Shown: piece by piece, positions 35,680-45,544 of the stretch
Layout: every line of letters starts with the position of its first letter
Numbering within the stretch: position 1 is the first letter of the stretch
Source of the DNA: an uncultured Eubacterium sp.
Lineage (GTDB): Bacteria; Bacillota; Clostridia; Lachnospirales; Lachnospiraceae
Assembly: GCA_947090545.1 (NCBI GenBank)
Contig: CAMUPC010000004.1
Span: 1-57,026, forward strand
DNA length: 57,026 nucleotides
Direction: 5' to 3'
The notes under the pieces: model-generated
Told to the model about the DNA's origin: nothing
The model's input: the letters and a program-made list of their open reading frames with translations, nothing else
Databases searched by the model: none
Position numbers and translations under genes: made by a program

Positions 35680-37332
35680 TTAAAGCTGAGACAGGAAATG
35701 GTCCAGGCGCTTTCTTACAACCTCTTCTCCGAGAACTTTCATAATCGTATGAAGGTCTGGGGAATTTTTATGCCCGGTCACTGCAACACGGATGATCGAG
35801 CATAGATCAGAGATAGAGCCCTTGTAATCCTGCGGATGCTTTTTATATTCCTTCATATTCGGACAGTATCCCATCGGCTCGCCAAGCGCCTTCATCTGCT
35901 CAAACCATTCATCCGTTTCTAAAAACAGGTCCTTTTTATAAGCGCATACTGCTTCCTGCAATTGCTCCTTTGTATATTTTTCATCCAGTTCATACGTAAC
36001 GGTTTGCTCAAACTTATCCTGTGGCTGATATAAGTAATCAAACATCTGCATCAGGTCATTCCACTTTGCCACATCCTTACGGACCTTTTTCCCTGACATT
36101 TTCCATAAGCTGATCGTTTCCTGAAACTGCTTGCTATGGGAATCTGCAAACTGGTACAAGTCTGGCTCATATGCCTTTGCCCACGCTATAATCTGCCGCT
36201 CGCATTCGGCTACAGAATAGCCGGCAATCATCTCCCTGCTTATATTCAAAAGCTTTGCCATATCAAAGAGTGCGCCGCTTGCAGGCATCTTGGAAAGAGA
36301 AAGCGGAAAATCTTCTCCTGTTTTTTCCGGGTGTGCCATATGCCATTCCTCATAATCAGAATTGGCAATGGTAAGCAGATACTCTTTTACGCTGTCAACC
36401 GGAAATCCCTGTTCCAAATAATAGCTTACCGCTGCCTCCGGGTCTTTCCGCTTGCTCAGCTTTCGCTTTGCCGCACCGTCCATTTTCATAATAGGAGAAA
36501 TATGCAGATAATCCGGCGCTTTGAACCCGCACAAATCAAACATCTGTTTATGGACTGGATAAGATGCCATCCACTCGTCGCCACGTACGACAAGGCTTGT
36601 CCTCATAAAGTGGTCATCTACCACATGTGCGAAATGATACGTTGGAATCCCATCCGATTTTAAAAGGACAAGATCCATTTTATTTTCCGGCATCTCAATA
36701 CTTCCGCGGATCGGGTCTGTATATACGACATGCTTTCCCTCGTCCTGCGGTGCTTTCAGACGAATCACATATGGTATTCCAGCGCGTATTTTTTCTTCAA
36801 CCTGTTCATAGGTCAAGTTACGGCAGCAGGCATATGCCCCATAATAGCCTATATCGTCCTTTTTTTCTTCCTGTTCCCTGCGCACCGCATCCAAATCTTC
36901 TGCCGTACAAAAACATGGGTAAGCGTATCCCTTCCGTACAAGCTCCTTTACACATGCCTGATAGATCTCTTTTCGTTCACTCTGCTTGTATGGCCCATAG
37001 GCTTTTTCCCCGCCTTCAAACGGGCCCTCGTCAAATTCTACGCCATATCCTGACAGTGACTTGATAATTTCCTCTACACCGCCTTCCAGCTCGCGTTTTT
37101 TGTCTGTGTCTTCGATCCTCAAATAGAAAACACCGTTCGTCTGCCGGGCAAGCCTGCTGGAAATCATTGCAGCATATAAGCCTCCAATATGCATATATCC
37201 TGTCGGGCTTGGCGCAAAACGTGTCACATAAGCCCCTTCCTCAAGCTCTCTCTTTGGAAAACGCTCTTCTAGCTGCGCTATCGAGCCTGTTATATTTGGA
37301 AATATCAATTCAGCTAATTTATTCTCATCCAT
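35680..37332 (-). CDS. gltX: Glutamate--tRNA ligase
   Basis: Class I aminoacyl-tRNA synthetase of 550 aa that charges tRNA with glutamate. It has the HIGH-type motif RFAPSPTGYMHIGGLYAA at about 38-54, the following RIEDTDKKRE, and the KMSKS-type KRKLSKRKDPEA near residue 300. It is somewhat longer than the usual 470-500 aa. AGGAG precedes the ATG, and a strong promoter lies 40-70 bases upstream. This is an essential function in organisms without another copy, which matters for judging the replicon beside it. Confidence 0.96.
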   Translation of the reverse strand: MDENKLAELIFPNITGSIAQLEERFPKRELEEGAYVTRFAPSPTGYMHIGGLYAAMISSRLARQTNGVFYLRIEDTDKKRELEGGVEEIIKSLSGYGVEFDEGPFEGGEKAYGPYKQSERKEIYQACVKELVRKGYAYPCFCTAEDLDAVRREQEEKKDDIGYYGAYACCRNLTYEQVEEKIRAGIPYVIRLKAPQDEGKHVVYTDPIRGSIEMPENKMDLVLLKSDGIPTYHFAHVVDDHFMRTSLVVRGDEWMASYPVHKQMFDLCGFKAPDYLHISPIMKMDGAAKRKLSKRKDPEAAVSYYLEQGFPVDSVKEYLLTIANSDYEEWHMAHPEKTGEDFPLSLSKMPASGALFDMAKLLNISREMIAGYSVAECERQIIAWAKAYEPDLYQFADSHSKQFQETISLWKMSGKKVRKDVAKWNDLMQMFDYLYQPQDKFEQTVTYELDEKYTKEQLQEAVCAYKKDLFLETDEWFEQMKALGEPMGYCPNMKEYKKHPQDYKGSISDLCSIIRVAVTGHKNSPDLHTIMKVLGEEVVRKRLDHFLSQL

Positions 37333-37374
37333 CTTTTATCCTCTCCTGCTTGTCTTAAATTTGGCTGTTATCAC

Positions 37375-37402
37375 ATTATACTATTTTTTTATGGAATTGC
37401 AA
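37375..37402 (-). promoter_or_regulatory. Sigma-A-type promoter for gltX-dus
   Basis: On the minus strand, TTGCAA (37397-37402) and TATAAT (37375-37380) are 16 bases apart, giving a near-consensus housekeeping promoter. The -35 box sits in the palindrome AATTGCAATT, which could also bind a regulator. Confidence 0.7.
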
Positions 37403-37530
37403 TTCTTTCTTTCCATTTTTTTGATTTATTTTAAAATAAGGGATATTCTACAATAGTAAATTGACTGCCGCTACACCAGAACTATAAAATATGGCCTCTT
37501 AGAATCGTTATGATTAACTTAACGGGGAGT

Positions 37531-37555
37531 GCCGCATGAGTATTCCTCATGCGGC
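37531..37555. terminator. Hairpin downstream of the aminopeptidase gene
   Basis: GCCGCATGAG (37531-37540) and CTCATGCGGC (37546-37555) form a perfect 10-bp stem with a 5-base loop. It lies about 180 bases past the aminopeptidase stop on the minus strand. No T-run follows on either strand, so it may be a factor-dependent terminator or a processing element. Confidence 0.45.
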
Positions 37556-37733
37556 TTGAGTTATGAAAAATTATATCAGCTTGTCAGCTAATACGTGTTT
37601 TATCATACTTGCTTCTTGTGATAACTTTGTGAACACAATCTAAAAAAACACTAAACATTATAAACTGGAAATTTTATAAAAAACAGCAAGGTTTAAAAAC
37701 GTACGTTCTCTTTCGCTTTTATTCTTACAAATG

Positions 37734-39647
37734 TCAAATAGCTTCCGTAGCTTCCTTCAGCCATTCAAGCTCCTTTTCATCCAATAGCCCGCCGACCTTT
37801 GCAACAATCTCTTTATGGTACTGGTTCAGCCAATCCCGTTCCCATGCTTCTAATTCCTCTACAACAATTGCCTCCCGCTCAAACGGCACAAGCGTCAGTG
37901 TTTCAAAGCCTAAAAAACGGCCATATGGATTTTTTTCTATTTCTTTACATAAAATTAAATTTTCCAAACGTATCCCAAATTTTCCTTCTATATATATTCC
38001 CGGCTCATTAGAAGTAACCATGCCTGGCTCTAATTTTACACTTTCCTCCCCACTCTCGCTGATTGTGCTGCGAAAACAGTTCGGCGGCTCATGGACGCTC
38101 AGCAAATAGCCGACCCCATGCCCTGTCCCGTGGTTATAATCGAGCCCTTCCTGCCATAATGCTTTTCTTGCAAGGCAGTCCAAGCTGGCGCCGCAGGCAC
38201 CATACTTAAACTTTGCTGCGGCGAGGTTTATGTTTCCTTTCAGCACAAGCGTATAAGCATGTTTTTGTTCCTGTGTCAATGGCCCCAGTGCAATTGTCCT
38301 TGTAATATCTGTCGTTCCTTCCATATAATGCCCGCCAGAATCAATTAATACCAGGTTTTCAGCCTGAAACGGAAGGTCTGTTTTTGCCGTAGCACTATAA
38401 TGTACAATAGCGCCGTGCTGTGCATATCCAACAATCGTATGAAAGCTTGGCCCTAGATAATCCTCCTGTTTTTTGCGAAACTCTTCTAATTTCTCCGCTG
38501 CCGTAATTTCTGTAAGCAGTTTCCGTTCCTTTCCACTGTTTTCATCTCCTTCCAGCACAAACAAGCCATTCTCTTCCGCATCCATCTTTGATTGGTTTTT
38601 TTCCGTATTTTTTTGAACCTGTGTTTTGAGCCAATACATAAACTTAATACACGCTGCTGCATCTTTCCTATGCGCTTTCTTTATATTTTCAATTTCAATT
38701 GGGTTTTTCACTGCCTTTGCCAGCAATGTCAAATTTCTTCCTTCTACTATTTTTCTAGTTCCAGATGGATTCTTTTCCTGTGCACTTTGATATAAAAGCA
38801 TATTGGTCCGCTTTGGGTCAAGATATACGGTTTCTTCCTCCATTTCTTGTAAATAAGAATATATTTTCTTATAATCACGAATGAAAATGCCATCTTTTTC
38901 TAATCTTTCTGCAAGCTGCCTGCTTATTGCCTGTTCTTGCACAAACCATAGAGCATTCGATTCATTTACAACTAGGTAGCTAAGCACCAACGGCGTACAG
39001 GCAACATCATTGCCACGGATATTCAATACCCAGGCAATATCATCCAGGGAAGAAATTACGGTGCATTTTGCGCCTTCCTCTGCTAATTTTTCTCGCAAAG
39101 TGCTAAGTTTTTCTGATCTTGGGCTTCCCGCATAACATATGTTTAATTCCCATGCTGGCATACAAGACATTTCCGGCCTGTCTTTCCAAATATCCCCTAC
39201 AAAATCGCAATCCAGGCGAATTGAAATCTTTTTTTTCTCCAATGCTTTACACAGCCTGCGATAGGCATCTACACTAATCATCCTACCGTCTACTCCTACT
39301 GCCGCATATTCCTCCAGGTTTTGTGCAACATACGCTTCCAGCTCAGGCACATTTTCCTCGCCTTTTTTGAATAATACAATTCCACTGCCTTTTAATTCTT
39401 TTTCTGCCTGTAAAAAATAACGCCCATCCGTCCATAATCCAGCTTTATCTTGTAAAACCGCAACGCTCCCTGCCGATCCTGTAAAACCAGAAATATACTC
39501 TCTACACTTAAAATAATCACCTACATATTCGGATTCATGAAAGTCACTGCTTAATACTAATAATGCGTCTATGTGTTCTTCCTTCATCCTATTACGGATT
39601 TTTTCTAATTTTGCTTGCGTACTTTCTTCGTTTTTCATCATGCCCAT
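37734..39647 (-). CDS. Aminopeptidase P (Xaa-Pro aminopeptidase, M24B)
   Basis: Cytoplasmic metallopeptidase of 637 aa that removes N-terminal residues next to proline. It has the creatinase-type N-terminal and middle domains followed by the pita-bread catalytic domain, with metal ligands in LIDSGGHYMEGTTDITRT, the GTGHGVGYLLSVHE His motif and the Glu-containing SNEPGIYIEG. A Lys/Glu-rich stretch of about 35 residues (NTEKNQSKMDAEENGLFVLE) is inserted before the catalytic core, which makes the protein longer than usual. It starts at or one codon after the ATG at 39647, behind GAAGG. It is the last flanking gene before the replicon region. Confidence 0.92.
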   Translation of the reverse strand: MGMMKNEESTQAKLEKIRNRMKEEHIDALLVLSSDFHESEYVGDYFKCREYISGFTGSAGSVAVLQDKAGLWTDGRYFLQAEKELKGSGIVLFKKGEENVPELEAYVAQNLEEYAAVGVDGRMISVDAYRRLCKALEKKKISIRLDCDFVGDIWKDRPEMSCMPAWELNICYAGSPRSEKLSTLREKLAEEGAKCTVISSLDDIAWVLNIRGNDVACTPLVLSYLVVNESNALWFVQEQAISRQLAERLEKDGIFIRDYKKIYSYLQEMEEETVYLDPKRTNMLLYQSAQEKNPSGTRKIVEGRNLTLLAKAVKNPIEIENIKKAHRKDAAACIKFMYWLKTQVQKNTEKNQSKMDAEENGLFVLEGDENSGKERKLLTEITAAEKLEEFRKKQEDYLGPSFHTIVGYAQHGAIVHYSATAKTDLPFQAENLVLIDSGGHYMEGTTDITRTIALGPLTQEQKHAYTLVLKGNINLAAAKFKYGACGASLDCLARKALWQEGLDYNHGTGHGVGYLLSVHEPPNCFRSTISESGEESVKLEPGMVTSNEPGIYIEGKFGIRLENLILCKEIEKNPYGRFLGFETLTLVPFEREAIVVEELEAWERDWLNQYHKEIVAKVGGLLDEKELEWLKEATEAI

Positions 39648-39899
39648 CCCTTCAACAATTGTATATGAATATGATTAACAGAAATGTAATAATTATTGCT
39701 CTATTAATTCATATTCGTGATAACTAATATTTGAAAAATGTAATTTATTCTTTAAATATTTTCACACTTTTCTTTATATTCATTATCATTAACTTTTTAT
39801 TTTTTTATTTTACTTTACATTATACAAAATATTATGACAATATTCAATATTTTGATGTGTTTTCTTTGCAATAAATAATCTCGGATTTCTTCAACTAAA

Positions 39900-39958
39900 T
39901 TTAAGTACAAGTCCTGCAATACAAAGTATCTTCTTAAATTGAAAGACTTGTATTTAAG
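39900..39958. repeat. Imperfect inverted repeat at the left of the centromere-like region
   Basis: TTTAAGTACAAGTC (39900-39913) pairs with GACTTGTATTTAAG (39945-39958) at 12 of 14 positions. It lies left of the palindrome array and about 250 bases from the aminopeptidase start. It may mark a boundary or be a transcription terminator; no T-run is close. Confidence 0.35.
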
Positions 39959-40312
39959 TTAAATGAGGCTTTTTGTATTATATTCGTAATTTATAATGAT
40001 TAATTTGAACTATACATTGTCTGTATTTGATTTGCATAATTTTATACTGATTAGGGATCGAAATATTTAATTTACTGTGACCATTTTTTAATAAATTTAT
40101 TATTAATTTTTATTATTCTCGATTGAATCTACAATTCTAATCAAATTTTCATTATGAGGTTTCGCAGATTCAAATATTACACATCATGCCCCAAAGCGAT
40201 TTGTATTTTAAACAACATAATAATGAATGTTTAATAATATATTTATTATTTTATTAAGGATATTTTTATTGTTTATACAATAATATTACAACATAAATTT
40301 TTATTCAAGAAG

Positions 40313-42473
40313 TGAAGTACTTCGCCTATTTTTTATATTAAATGTTTAAACTTATTAGTAAGTGAATCACTTCAATACGGCAAAATAGTCTTTAATCATT
40401 TAATTTTTTAAGAATAATAATGAAAGCCATTTCATAAAAACGCATCTATTTATACTATTTTGAAATTCGGCAGCTTATAAAAAATTGCTAAATTATAATA
40501 CTTGTATAATAATATTTCTATACAAGTGAAGTACTTCATTTCTGCAATTATTATAAATTAAACGTTAAGTCAAAATTTTTTCTTTTTTCATATTAGGATA
40601 ATTCCAAAATAAGCATTATTTTTTACAAACAAGGAGTCCATTGTTTCTATTAGTAATCCAAAATAATACCGCACTTTCCCTCTGACGTGCCGATTACTTA
40701 TGACTACATAATTATTTGCAATAATTTATAGGATTGCTATAGTTAAAGTGAAGCGCTTCAATTAGCTCTGCCATTTTCCCTAATAGTAATAACTCTTTCT
40801 ATTCATTTTATACAGATGAATTACTTCATCTTCTAACACCAAAACAAAATATTTATTAGAAACGAATTTGTGAGTCCAATAATCTATGAATATATAATGT
40901 AAACTCAATGCCATTCATTTTTTTATAATCCTATTATTTTATCAAACATAACTCAAAAAAAACTAAATACAAAAATTAAACTGAAGTACTTCATTTGACA
41001 ATACTTCATACTACTAATATTTGATTCAAATTAATTTTCCCAATTCCTTCCAAAGCCCCATCCAGCCCTAAACTAGAATCCTGTACATTCTGATTCACGC
41101 CATTGCACAGTTAAAATACCCTGTATAGCGTTGCAGAAAATCATGGTAAATAGAATGCCCAAATTTTGTGCCAGCGCAAAGCAGAGAAAAGAAGTGAAGT
41201 AGTTCTATCGTAGACTGGCGATAGTATGCCCTTTTCTTAAGGTACAACGCGACGTTGTCATAAAAGACAAGTGTTGTATTCACCGTTACTTCTGCAATCA
41301 TGTATTAATCAATAGAAACAAAACATTACTCCATCGAAGCGACTATATTACCATCTAATTTTGCCAAGCACCGGTACAAATTAGCTAACAAAACTTTCTA
41401 ATTTCTGACTAAATAGAGCATTATGTTTTATTTCTGTGAAAAACTTATTTATCAATTCATTTATTAACTATTATATTTATAGTATAATCACTTTACACCC
41501 GTTTACGACTTTCTACGTTTTGACATATTATTACCAAATTCACAACCACATGTAGTATATAATTGCAATTATTTAATCTTTATTTTGTATCTAAACAAAA
41601 ATTATAAACTGGTGATCACTATATATCTTTTAGAAAATATCTTGATAATTGAAGTACTTCATTCATAAATCTAATTTCTGACAGGTTAAAAAACGAATGA
41701 AATGATATTTTGCATATTTCAAATGCCGCATATTTCCCAATATGTATTGTATATAAAAAATGAAGTGCTTCATTTTCTATAACAATATTACAAATAATCT
41801 CCTTTCTAAATAATTATATTATAAAAATTCTCTAATGAAACACCTTAATACAAACAACGAAATATTTTGTCTCAATTTCTTTTTCAGAACGATGCAAATA
41901 GCAGAGCATTAAACTTACAATTAAATATAATTAGAAACATTACAATTTATTCTTTAAATATAAGCAGTAGCGTTACCTTTATTATTTTTTTGCACACTCT
42001 GAAATATACTACTCATAAACTATCAACTGAAGCTCTTCCACATCTAAAAAATATATATTTATATTTATATTTATTTTTTTTAATCCGTTTTCTTCTAAAA
42101 ATTAACCCGTTCTTTTCAATATTATTCTCAATAACAGCTATCCAATAACAAACAATCTAAATATCTGCCATACCATTTTTAAAACAATCTCATTACCATA
42201 TCGTCACAATTTAGTTTGCAAGAAACCAAAACTCTCGTCAAATTATATCATATAAACCCATACACAAAATGAAAGAAGAAGTGAAGGACTTCACCTAAAA
42301 AATCAACGATATAACTCCACTTTTAAAAACATAAATACTAACAAGCAAGCGAAAGATTTTAACCGCCTATACCTTACGCAAATATAAATTTTCATAATAA
42401 CAAAATTCACCTACGTTGGCATAAAGTTTATATGATAGCTATACCTTTTATAACAAATAAGTGAAGTACTTCA
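40313..42473. repeat. Dispersed 12-bp palindromes TGAAGTACTTCA (candidate parS array)
   Basis: Eight sites match TGAAGNNCTTC: 40313, 40527, 40749 (GC centre), 40982, 41650, 41761 (GC centre), 42282 (GA centre) and 42462. Weaker copies are at 40363, 40817, 41195 and 42028. The perfect form is self-complementary over 12 bases. Spacings range from 50 to 455 bases with no fixed period. The array ends 250 bases before parA and does not occur elsewhere in the window. This is what a cluster of ParB binding sites (a centromere) looks like; the sequence is unlike the chromosomal parS TGTTTCACGTGAAACA. Confidence 0.8.
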
Positions 42474-42664
42474 TCTATTGCATAACCCCTCACTAGCATA
42501 TTAATAAAATACACCTATTCATCAATTCATACCACTACAATTAATTTTTTTATAAAACCGCTTATTTTCTTGTAATAATGATCAAACATAATGTTAAAAT
42601 AAACACCATATTTCTCATGATTTTCAGCATATCTTACAATTTTAAATTTTCTTCCATTTTCTAT

Positions 42665-42693
42665 TTGTAATACTCAATTTTTTTCTGTATAAT
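42665..42693 (+). promoter_or_regulatory. Sigma-A-type promoter for parAB
   Basis: TTGTAA (42665-42670) and TATAAT (42688-42693) are separated by 17 bases. Transcription would start about 20 bases before the GTG start codon, and AAAGGAG (42707-42713) lies in this short leader. No palindrome overlaps the promoter; the nearest is about 190 bases upstream. Confidence 0.7.
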
Positions 42694-42721
42694 CAAGAAA
42701 AAGAGTAAAGGAGATAAGAAA

Positions 42722-43546
42722 GTGTCAGAAACAATTAGTATAAATAATTCAAAAGGCGGCGTAGCAAAATCTACATCTGTAATTACAATTTCACAAATCC
42801 TAGCAATTTCTGGCTACAAAATTTTAATTATTGACCTCGATCCGCAAATGAATACAACAAAAATGTACGGGCAAAACGAAAATCCAGACGTTAATATAGA
42901 ACACCTGTTTTGTACAAAGCAGCTCCGAAAAACGTCTGTAGAAGAATTTGTTTCGCCAACAATTCAACCTGGAATTTCTATCATATCCGCAAGCAGGGAT
43001 TACTATGAACTCATTTATAAAATTCACGCTGCCAGTGAAGAATATCCAGTTGAATTAACCTTCAGAAACAATTTAGAATTTATCAAGGAAGACTATGACT
43101 ACGTCATTATTGACAATTCCCCATTCAAATCTGCGCTGTCAAATTGTTCCCTCTGTGCCAGCGATGGAGTACTGACTCCTATCAACGCAGATAATTTTTC
43201 TTACGATGGGTTAATGGATTTGATCGAAACGATCCAACTGTTAAATGAAACGTATTCCTTATCTATCAATTTTACAGGCATTTTCATGACAAGGGTATCC
43301 AGCCGGACTAATTTATTTAAACAAATGTTCGATAGCTATGAAGAAATGTTTGAAGATAAATTTATCCCTGTATCCATCCGCCAAACAGACGCTGTCAACC
43401 AAAGCAACACAGCCTTTATTCCGCTGTTAAGTTATGATAAACGCTGCACTGCCGCGCAGGATTATATTGAACTTGTAAACTACCTTGGCTTAATGGATAA
43501 CAAGCATTATAAAAAATTAGTAAAATTTATGAAAGGAGAAAAGTAA
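42722..43546 (+). CDS. parA: ParA-family partition ATPase
   Basis: Walker-type ATPase of 274 aa that positions replicons by binding the nucleoid in its ATP form. The deviant Walker A motif KGGVAKST is at 11-18, with the signature Lys at 11, and the A' motif IDLDPQMNTT follows near 38. It has no N-terminal HTH domain of the type seen in P1-like ParA. Translation starts at GTG after AAAGGAG. The stop overlaps the parB ATG by one base, so the pair is coupled. The position next to a palindrome array and parB makes a role in segregation, not cell-surface placement, very likely. Confidence 0.92.
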   Translation: MSETISINNSKGGVAKSTSVITISQILAISGYKILIIDLDPQMNTTKMYGQNENPDVNIEHLFCTKQLRKTSVEEFVSPTIQPGISIISASRDYYELIYKIHAASEEYPVELTFRNNLEFIKEDYDYVIIDNSPFKSALSNCSLCASDGVLTPINADNFSYDGLMDLIETIQLLNETYSLSINFTGIFMTRVSSRTNLFKQMFDSYEEMFEDKFIPVSIRQTDAVNQSNTAFIPLLSYDKRCTAAQDYIELVNYLGLMDNKHYKKLVKFMKGEK

Positions 43547-44748
43547 TGGCTGCAAAAAAAATATTCAAACCAGGACAAACCGCTTCAGGTATTCTGGATT
43601 CGAAAGGCGGTGATAAATTAAGGCAAATGCAGGCAAACTCCAATTATAATTTTAAATTCATCCCCAAAGACAAAATTATCCCAAACGAAAAAAACAAAAA
43701 CTATTCCCAAGACAACATTGAAGCGCTGAGCGAATCTATTATTGTAAACGGATTACGGCATAACCTTTCTGTAATCTATGACTCCTCAACCGACCTTTAC
43801 CGGATCGTATCTGGAGAGCGGCGCTACCATGCAATAAACCTTATGGATGAAAAAACCTACAAGGAACTTTTTCCAACTGGCATTCCCTGCAAAGTAGAGA
43901 AAGCAAATATATCAGAAATAGATGAAGAAATTATGCTTATCTCAGCCAACCACGACATCCGTGAAACTTCCATCGAAGAAAAACGATGGGAAATCAGGCG
44001 CCTGAAAGAATTGTATGAAGCAAAAAAACTTAGCGGAGAAATTACGAATATTTCAAAAGAAATAGCAAAGCAATTAAATATCTCCCAGAGGCAAGCGATT
44101 AAATATGTAAATGCAGAAAAATTAATCCCTGAACTTAGCGATTTGTTAAATCAAAGCGGCATCAGCTTGGAGGACGCCAGCAAATTTAGCCGCCTGGATG
44201 AATGGGCACAGCTTAAAATCGTCGAGCTATTAAATTCCAAAGGAACCGTTGATGCTGAAGAATTAGAAAGCATTAAAAAAATTTCACAAGAAAAAGAACA
44301 AGAAAGTAAAAAAAACCATCAGGAGCTCGAACGGACTTTGCAAATGCTCGCCGAACGTGACAAGAGCATTGAAGCATTGGAACGCCGCATTCAAACGCTC
44401 CAAAATGTTCCCGTCGAAAAACCAGAAAATGACTTGAAAGAAGAGTTAAAATATATTTCTGACGCAAAAGAAAAAGCAGAACGCGAAAAACAACGTTTAG
44501 AAACCCAGCTTGAAAAAATGAAATTGCAGCAAAAGGAACGAGAATCACGCAATACATCCATCTCAGATACCGAATTAAAACGAATCTCCCAAATAGCTAA
44601 AACAGAACAAGCGTTGCAGTTATTTGAAACAAACTTTTCGACCATAAAAAATAATAAAAATATTATTAAAACAGACCCAGATCTTAGAACAAGGCTGGAA
44701 ATTTTAAATGACCGAATCAGGGATTTGCTTTCAGAAATAAGCATATAG
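43546..44748 (+). CDS. parB: ParB/Spo0J-family partition protein
   Basis: Protein of 400 aa with the layout of ParB CTPase clamps. A ParB N-terminal domain carries FKFIPKDKIIPNEKN and the CTP-binding GERRYH box at 90-95. A helix-turn-helix lies at about 168-189 (SKEIAKQLNISQRQAIKYVN), followed by a helical linker. A long charged coiled coil at about 242-335 takes the place of a compact dimerisation domain. The extended coiled coil is unusual. It presumably binds the palindromes upstream of parA, which are unlike chromosomal parS. This pairing is inference. Confidence 0.9.
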   Translation: MAAKKIFKPGQTASGILDSKGGDKLRQMQANSNYNFKFIPKDKIIPNEKNKNYSQDNIEALSESIIVNGLRHNLSVIYDSSTDLYRIVSGERRYHAINLMDEKTYKELFPTGIPCKVEKANISEIDEEIMLISANHDIRETSIEEKRWEIRRLKELYEAKKLSGEITNISKEIAKQLNISQRQAIKYVNAEKLIPELSDLLNQSGISLEDASKFSRLDEWAQLKIVELLNSKGTVDAEELESIKKISQEKEQESKKNHQELERTLQMLAERDKSIEALERRIQTLQNVPVEKPENDLKEELKYISDAKEKAEREKQRLETQLEKMKLQQKERESRNTSISDTELKRISQIAKTEQALQLFETNFSTIKNNKNIIKTDPDLRTRLEILNDRIRDLLSEISI

Positions 44749-44812
44749 AGTACATATGTTTTCTTTTCTCACAAAAAAATATTATTACCAAATACTCATA
44801 TACCATTTAGAA

Positions 44813-44862
44813 AAGCAAGTAAAAAAAAGACAATCTTTACTAAGTCCTATTTTTACTTGCTT
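44813..44862 (+). terminator. Hairpin after parB
   Basis: AAGCAAGTAAAAA (44813-44825) and TTTTTACTTGCTT (44850-44862) form a perfect 13-bp stem with a 24-base loop, 65 bases past the parB stop. Only a weak T-rich stretch follows, so termination may be partial. Confidence 0.55.
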
Positions 44863-45544
44863 ATTCTTGGAGGATATCATTTGTTTTTCTTGTATTCCAA
44901 TGCTGTATACGAAAACCAAATGATATGTATGTAACAAGCTGAATGGTATATTATGAATCGTCCTATGATATTCATTCTAATTATTAATTTCCACTATAAT
45001 TATGCTATAGCCATTCTATAAATTATTGCACATAATTATATCATCGAATATACTATCTGTTAAACCTAGTAACTGTACTGTTTAGGATTGCTATAATAGT
45101 ACTCACTTAAAGTCATGTAAAATAATCTGCAAAAATAAACTATATAAATAAACTATATAAAATTTTTACTGGTAACTGACTTTTTAAATATTCTAATATT
45201 TTTAACCGTAATATAGATTTATTGAAGAAACGAGCTTAAGCATAAAATATGACAATAGCAAACAACGTTCTTATTGTTAAACGTTGTCTGCAACAAACTA
45301 TTAATATAAAATCTATAAAAGTATATCATTAAATTTCAGATTCTATTTTTTGTTATCAAAATATTCATATGGCATAAAATTAGAATCATAGAAAAGAAGA
45401 TTAGATCTTTTAATCTACTACTTACCCTGAAGGTTAATCATAGTAGAATGGAAAAGTATGGTATAGTATGGTTAGTATGGCGGGTCGAAAAAGCCAGTAA
45501 AATCAAAGTATTCCGAAGCAAAGAAGAGAGCAGTTGGCGGTTTT

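Larger units (their letters stand above)
37333..37733. other. Intergenic region with gltX promoter and hairpins
   Basis: The left part holds the gltX promoter (37375-37402). The middle holds a perfect 10-bp hairpin (37531-37555) lacking a T-run. The right part is AT-rich, with a minor inverted repeat around 37597-37620. No gene is seen. Confidence 0.5.
39648..42721. other. 3-kb AT-rich gene-free region upstream of parA
   Basis: Base composition changes sharply here; lines I counted are 17-25% G+C, far below the flanking genes. No open frame with a ribosome binding site and protein-like content is present; those at 41095-41301 and 41867-42148 are rejected. The region holds the dispersed 12-bp palindromes (40313-42473), an imperfect inverted repeat at 39900-39958 and the parA promoter at its right end. 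It is best read as a centromere-like region. Confidence 0.75.

Noticed and set aside
41095-41301. Minus-strand frame of 68 codons in the centromere-like region
   Set aside because: No ribosome binding site; it includes one of the weak palindromes and resembles no protein.
41867-42148. Plus-strand frame of 93 codons upstream of parA
   Set aside because: Asn/Ile/Leu-rich composition expected from AT-rich DNA, without a start signal.
40313-42473. Palindromes considered as chromosomal parS
   Set aside because: They do not match TGTTTCACGTGAAACA in sequence or length.
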